A DNA stretch of 64,000 nucleotides. Origin: Tricholoma matsutake (Eukaryota; Basidiomycota; Agaricomycetes; Agaricales; Tricholomataceae). Under the pieces are notes generated by a model that had not been told where the DNA came from, searched no databases, and saw only the letters and a program-made list of their open reading frames with translations. The stretch is taken from positions 12,400,001 to 12,464,000 of the forward strand of contig AP026540.1 in assembly GCA_026075535.2 (NCBI GenBank), given 5' to 3'. Of the stretch, positions 60,234 to 64,000 are shown one piece after another. The stretch's first letter is position 1. Every line of letters begins with the position of its first letter. Both the position numbers and the translations under genes were made by a program.

Positions 60234-61922
60234 CTTGGCATCATCATTGATATTCCTCTACCCAATAACCTTTCTCCTATATGCCTGATTTGTGCAGTCT
60301 AGCCCTTCTCAACTTCTTGTACATCTCCCAGTACCCCATCCATTCCTCCGAGACACTTACTCTCCTAGAAGCTGCACTTAAAGCCTTCCACAATAACAAA
60401 GATATTTCCGTTGATCTTGGGATCCGTCATAATTTCAACCTTCTGAAACTTCATAAAGTGAAACACTACAAGCTTGCAATTGAAGCCTGGGCACTACAGA
60501 CAACTATAATACAGAATATACAGAACAACTCCATATTGACCTTGCAAAGGATGTGTACCACTCAACAAATCACAAGGATGAGTTTACCCAGATGACAAAA
60601 TGGCTCAAGTGCAAGGAAAAGATCTTTTTCCATGACAACTTCATTCAGTGGCATCTTTCTGGTGAACCACCCTCTGCTGATACCAGCTGGCATCCCCCAG
60701 AGTGGGTGCATTACCCATGCATACAAATGATGGCTCATCCCAGTGTCAGAAGTGTGCCTCTCAAGCCCATATGGTGCTAAATTTTTCACACTGGCCCTTG
60801 CCTGCTATGTGGCTTGTACATATGAATGATCCTTCATTGCAAACTGCTGCCCAGGTCGAATGCAGTGCTCAGGACATTGATCTTCCATTCAATACACTTA
60901 TAAGGGCAACCTTAGAGGCCACTTAATTAATGGACTAGCAAAGGGAAATCCAAAGTTAAAATTATAGTACATATTACAGGGATTGGAGGCGCACCTAGCA
61001 AAGGGAAATCTGAAGAGAAAACTCTAAGGACCCCTTTGCCAATGCCCAGTATATGTGAAGACTGCAAAAATCAAATAATAACCTAAAAATAGAAAAGGTG
61101 GAGATAGGCAGATCAAGGCTGCCAAATGACATCATACCAAGGGGTGATGTCAGAAAGGGTACTCTGACTCTAAATATAAAACTGTCAACATGCACAGATG
61201 TGATAGAAAGGAAAATTGGTAATAAAATAAGGAAAAATGATAAAAAATGAAGAATAGAAGGAAATGAAGTGAGGAAAAATATAGGACAAATGTAAAAAAT
61301 AGGAGAAACACATGGGGCACCTCCTAGTCCCCTTACAACACTCTCGGTCTATTGTAACATCAAGTTCTGGAATACCGATGCTCAAGGTCGTGAGGAGACA
61401 TCTGATCTCTTGGATTCTGTTCATGTTAAACCAAGCCAGCTTGAGAATCACAGCAAGTATGTTCCAGGGAGATTTGATATGGTTGTGGTCAATGATGGTA
61501 ATGGTGGGCATTGTGGAGTCTCTGGTAAGAGATAGTACCTGTACTTATTGATTTCTGGTCTAACTTCCCTTGCTTTTGATAGGATATTGTGTTGCACAGG
61601 TCCATGTGGTCTTTACACTGACTGATCAGGCACTATCCTCACTTTCTCCACTGCCTTTTGACCACCTCAACACTTAGCTTATGTTGAATGGTTCACTCCA
61701 TTCAAGGATGCACCCAAGCCAAACCACTGCATGTATAAAATCTCTCACAGTCTGTCTGGTGGAGAACATGTAGCAAGTATCATCCCTGTATCAGACATTC
61801 ATTGGAGTGTTCACCTCACCCTGAAGTGTGGTCTGATTATTCCTCATGAATGGACCAGTGCTACAGTTTTAGATGATAGCAATTTCTTTTTTGTTAGCCC
61901 TTTCCTTGACAGACACACCTGA
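60234..61922 (+). pseudogene. Plavaka-type transposase, C-terminal part
   Basis: It continues the gene broken at 54468: IIIDIPLPNN, then segments with LHIDLAKDVYHSTNHKDEF, MTKWLKCKEKIFFHDNFIQW and HLSGEPPS (60500-60680), HPSVRSVPLKP, and, shifted, VECSAQDIDLPFNTL (60850-60900). About 60930-61320 is AT-rich and has no counterpart in the family; it looks inserted. The reading resumes at 61330 with KFWNTDAQGREETSDLLDSV and PGRFDMVVVNDGNGGHCGV, an intron-like gap, then EWFTPFKDAPKPNHCMYKIS, ASIIPVSDIHWSVHL and DDSNFFFVSPFLDRHT (61680-61920). These are the usual last blocks of the family. Frameshifts and TGA codons make the gene dead. Confidence 0.7.
60930..61320. other. AT-rich insertion-like stretch within Plavaka
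   Basis: Two CTAGCAAAGGGAAATC copies (about 60937 and 60996) at its left edge; the rest is A-rich with no frame. It separates two blocks that are adjacent in related proteins. Possibly a small non-autonomous element; no clear terminal repeats. Confidence 0.35.
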
Positions 61923-62346
61923 CTGTGCATTAGTTTAAGTTAAAATTGCATTCAAATTTGTGAGAGCCATGGAGGCATCTTGTGATAAGGTTGGACAATT
62001 GGCTGGCTTGGTTCTCCACCTTTCTTAATTATGACAAAGATACTTCCAAATACCTCCTTTGTCAAAATGTTTGTGAAATATCTGACATTGTTGGAAATAC
62101 TCATAATTTACAGATAATTCACAGATGGAGGATTCCCTGATGGATGCTCAGTAAAAAAGAATTTCATGTGGATGTCATGTGGTGTCATGTGGTAGTTATG
62201 TAACTGTCAAAAAAACAGCATTTGGAGTAACAACCAAATTGATTAACCGAAAGAAGGACAAGTGATTGAGCCATTCCCTTGCAATGGTGCTTCCACCTCC
62301 ACCTCTCATGGCTGATGTGGCCTAACTTTTTGGACTTCAAGGATAA
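61923..62346. other. Junction between Plavaka and copia, nothing firm
   Basis: Probably the end of the Plavaka element and the gag part of the copia element, too degraded to read. No LTR ends recognised. Confidence 0.3.
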
Positions 62347-64000
62347 AGGGAAGAAGAACAGTACCCATTGCAATCAAGCTCCAGGGTTCCTATCACTGTG
62401 AAAGATGTTAATGGTTGGGCTTTCACTGTCATGATTGACTCTGCCTCAATGGCCCCCCCACCTGACCCACCAGTGGCCCATGTGGCAGGTTTTGCTGGAC
62501 TGACTAGTGATCAGCTGCCTACTGACAATGATGGATCAGAATACGAGGGTTGGATTGTCACTGAGGATGAGGAAATGACTAGTATTGATTGGGCTCATAA
62601 TTCTATTACACCCATCACTAATGCACTTTCTGTTGAACCTCTCAATCAAGCAAGCCATTCTCAACTATCCATTGACAATCATCCATTTATCATTGATACT
62701 GGGGCATCCGTCCATATTTCCCCCAACAAATCGGATTTTATCACTCTTCATCCAGTTCAGCCACATTCGGTCAAAGGTGTTGGCGGCACATCAATTGTTG
62801 CAGTCAGAGTTGGTGACATCAAATTATGGGTTGCTTGAGGCACATCAATCACATTACATAACACCCTCTATATTCCTAATGTGGCAGTTTGGCTTATTTC
62901 AGTGGGAACACTGGCTGACAACTCAAACGCTACAGCCCATTTTGACAACTCCCTATTTTGGATCACTGACAAATCCACTGGAGCACTCATTGCTCAGGGA
63001 TCTTGACTCTCCAAAAAACTCTACACTCTTAACCTATATTCTGCTACCGCTGATCATGCATTTACCATACACAAACCTAGAAACCTAGAAACCTGGCACC
63101 ATCATCTCGGTCACACAAATTATCAGTCTCTCTGGGACATGGCAAAAAGGGGCACACTCACAGGTGTGCCTATTAGCTCTATCCCTAAAACCCCTAAATG
63201 TGAATCTTGTGTTCTCAGTAAACAGACCAGAACTCCTGTTCCTAAGACACGTGAAGAGGGGAGAGGGCATAGAGCAACGAGAAAGCTGGAGAAAGTGTGG
63301 GTGGACTTATCAGGCCCCCATGCTATCAAATCTCGGGATGGGAATTTGTATGTTATGGATATAGTCAATGATTACACGTCTTTTCCTTGGTTGATACCTC
63401 TGTGAAATAAGGACGACTCTTTTCCAGAACTGAAAGCCTGGGAACTTGCTTGGGAAAATGAGACTGGACTAAAAATTGGGACCTACATCACTGATAACAG
63501 CAAACTGAAGTCTCACAAGATGCAGACTTGGTTGAAAATGCGAGGTACAGACCAACAATTTACTGCTCCACATACTTCTGCTCACATTGGTCATGTAGAA
63601 TGGATGCACCAGACTCTCATGGCTAAGGCTCGGACTATGAGGATCTACTTGGAATTGCCACCATTTCTTTGGGATGAATTTTACTTGACGGCATCCCATT
63701 TGCATGCAAAAACCATGACTCAATCACTACAGGGTGTTACACCTTGGGAATTATGGTATGAGTGCAAACCTGATTATTCATACTTGCAGGAGATCAGCTG
63801 TTGAGCTTTTGTCCTCATTCCTAAGAAGAATAATCCCAAAATCTTTGAGCAGTCAATAGAATGTGTATTAATTGGTTACAACTCCAAATCTAAATCATAC
63901 CATTGCTACAACCAGGCAACTAGGAAGGTCCACAGTTCATATCATATCAAATTTCTCAAGAGTCATGATGGCCATTCACCGGACATCCCTCCTGCTGAGT
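62347..64000 (+). pseudogene. Ty1/copia pol: protease, pre-integrase and integrase, runs off the window
   Basis: One frame stays readable from about 62347 to 63999, broken by four TGA codons (62836-62838, 63004-63006, 63403-63405, 63802-63804). The protease active site is IIDTGASVHISP (about 62690-62725). The pre-integrase zinc module is TWHHHLGHTNYQSLWDMAKR, then KCESCVLSKQTR (63090-63235). Integrase begins VWVDLSGPHAIKSRDG, with the second aspartate in YITDNSKLK and HVEWMHQTLMAKARTMR in the place of the glutamate region; the family usually reads HNGVVERMN/RANRT here, so this part is altered. Then GVTPWELWYECKPDYSYL and FVLIPKKNN (63750-63830). RT lies outside the window. Each TGA falls where CGA arginine would restore a usual residue, for example SC-R-AFVLIPK. 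Confidence 0.85.

Overview
The window reads as repeat-rich DNA of a filamentous basidiomycete, most likely an Agaricomycete. Introns are short (about 48-62 nt) with CTAAC branch sites. There is a Crinkler-type P-loop NTPase gene, two F-box/leucine-rich-repeat-like genes, a Plavaka-type transposase, a KDZ-associated cysteine-cluster protein, and gypsy and copia retrotransposons of types I know from mushroom genomes. The species cannot be named from the sequence. Almost every recognisable reading frame is broken, usually by TGA where the family has arginine, as expected if methylated CGA codons decayed to TGA. I see no CRISPR array, rRNA or tRNA.

Layout. 1-2126: Crinkler-like gene, 5' end outside the window, pseudogenised. 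2.6-3.6 kb: a direct duplication and a foldback minisatellite. 3.8-4.8 kb (minus): USP-like cysteine peptidase remnant. 5.4-6.9 kb (plus) and 18.8-19.75 kb (minus): F-box/LRR-like pseudogenes. 7.6-11.8 and 20.0-23.8 kb: two arms of a ~4-kb inverted repeat, non-coding as far as I can tell, built partly from a ~105-bp degenerate satellite, around an 8-kb spacer with a few unrecognised coding segments. 24-28 kb: non-coding GC/CA-rich non-autonomous elements.

28.3-50.1 kb is a Russian doll on the minus strand. An old gypsy element (Gypsy-2) is split between protease and RT by an element carrying a CxC5/CxC6 KDZ-associated gene (about 40.84-46.31 kb), and between RT and RNase H by a second gypsy element (Gypsy-1, 31707-39676, TSD GTAGG). 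The 3' LTR of Gypsy-1 is itself split by a 1725-bp hAT-like element (32103-33827, 8-bp TSD GGTAATGG).

50.6-62 kb: an unrecognised minus-strand gene lies head-to-head with a Plavaka transposase gene (52.57-61.92 kb). The latter is split by Gypsy-3 (54469-60233, TSD CTTGG), a second copy of the Gypsy-1 family. 62.3 kb to the end: a copia pol gene running off the window.

The Gypsy-1/3 family is the clearest functional story. Its LTR has a TATA box about 33 nt before an 11-nt sequence that is exactly complementary to an 11-nt site 2 nt inside the 5' LTR. This is the arrangement expected of a self-priming retrotransposon of the Tf1/sushi type rather than a tRNA-primed one. The gag and pol frames overlap at an ATGA, and pol carries protease, RT, RNase H, integrase and a C-terminal chromodomain.
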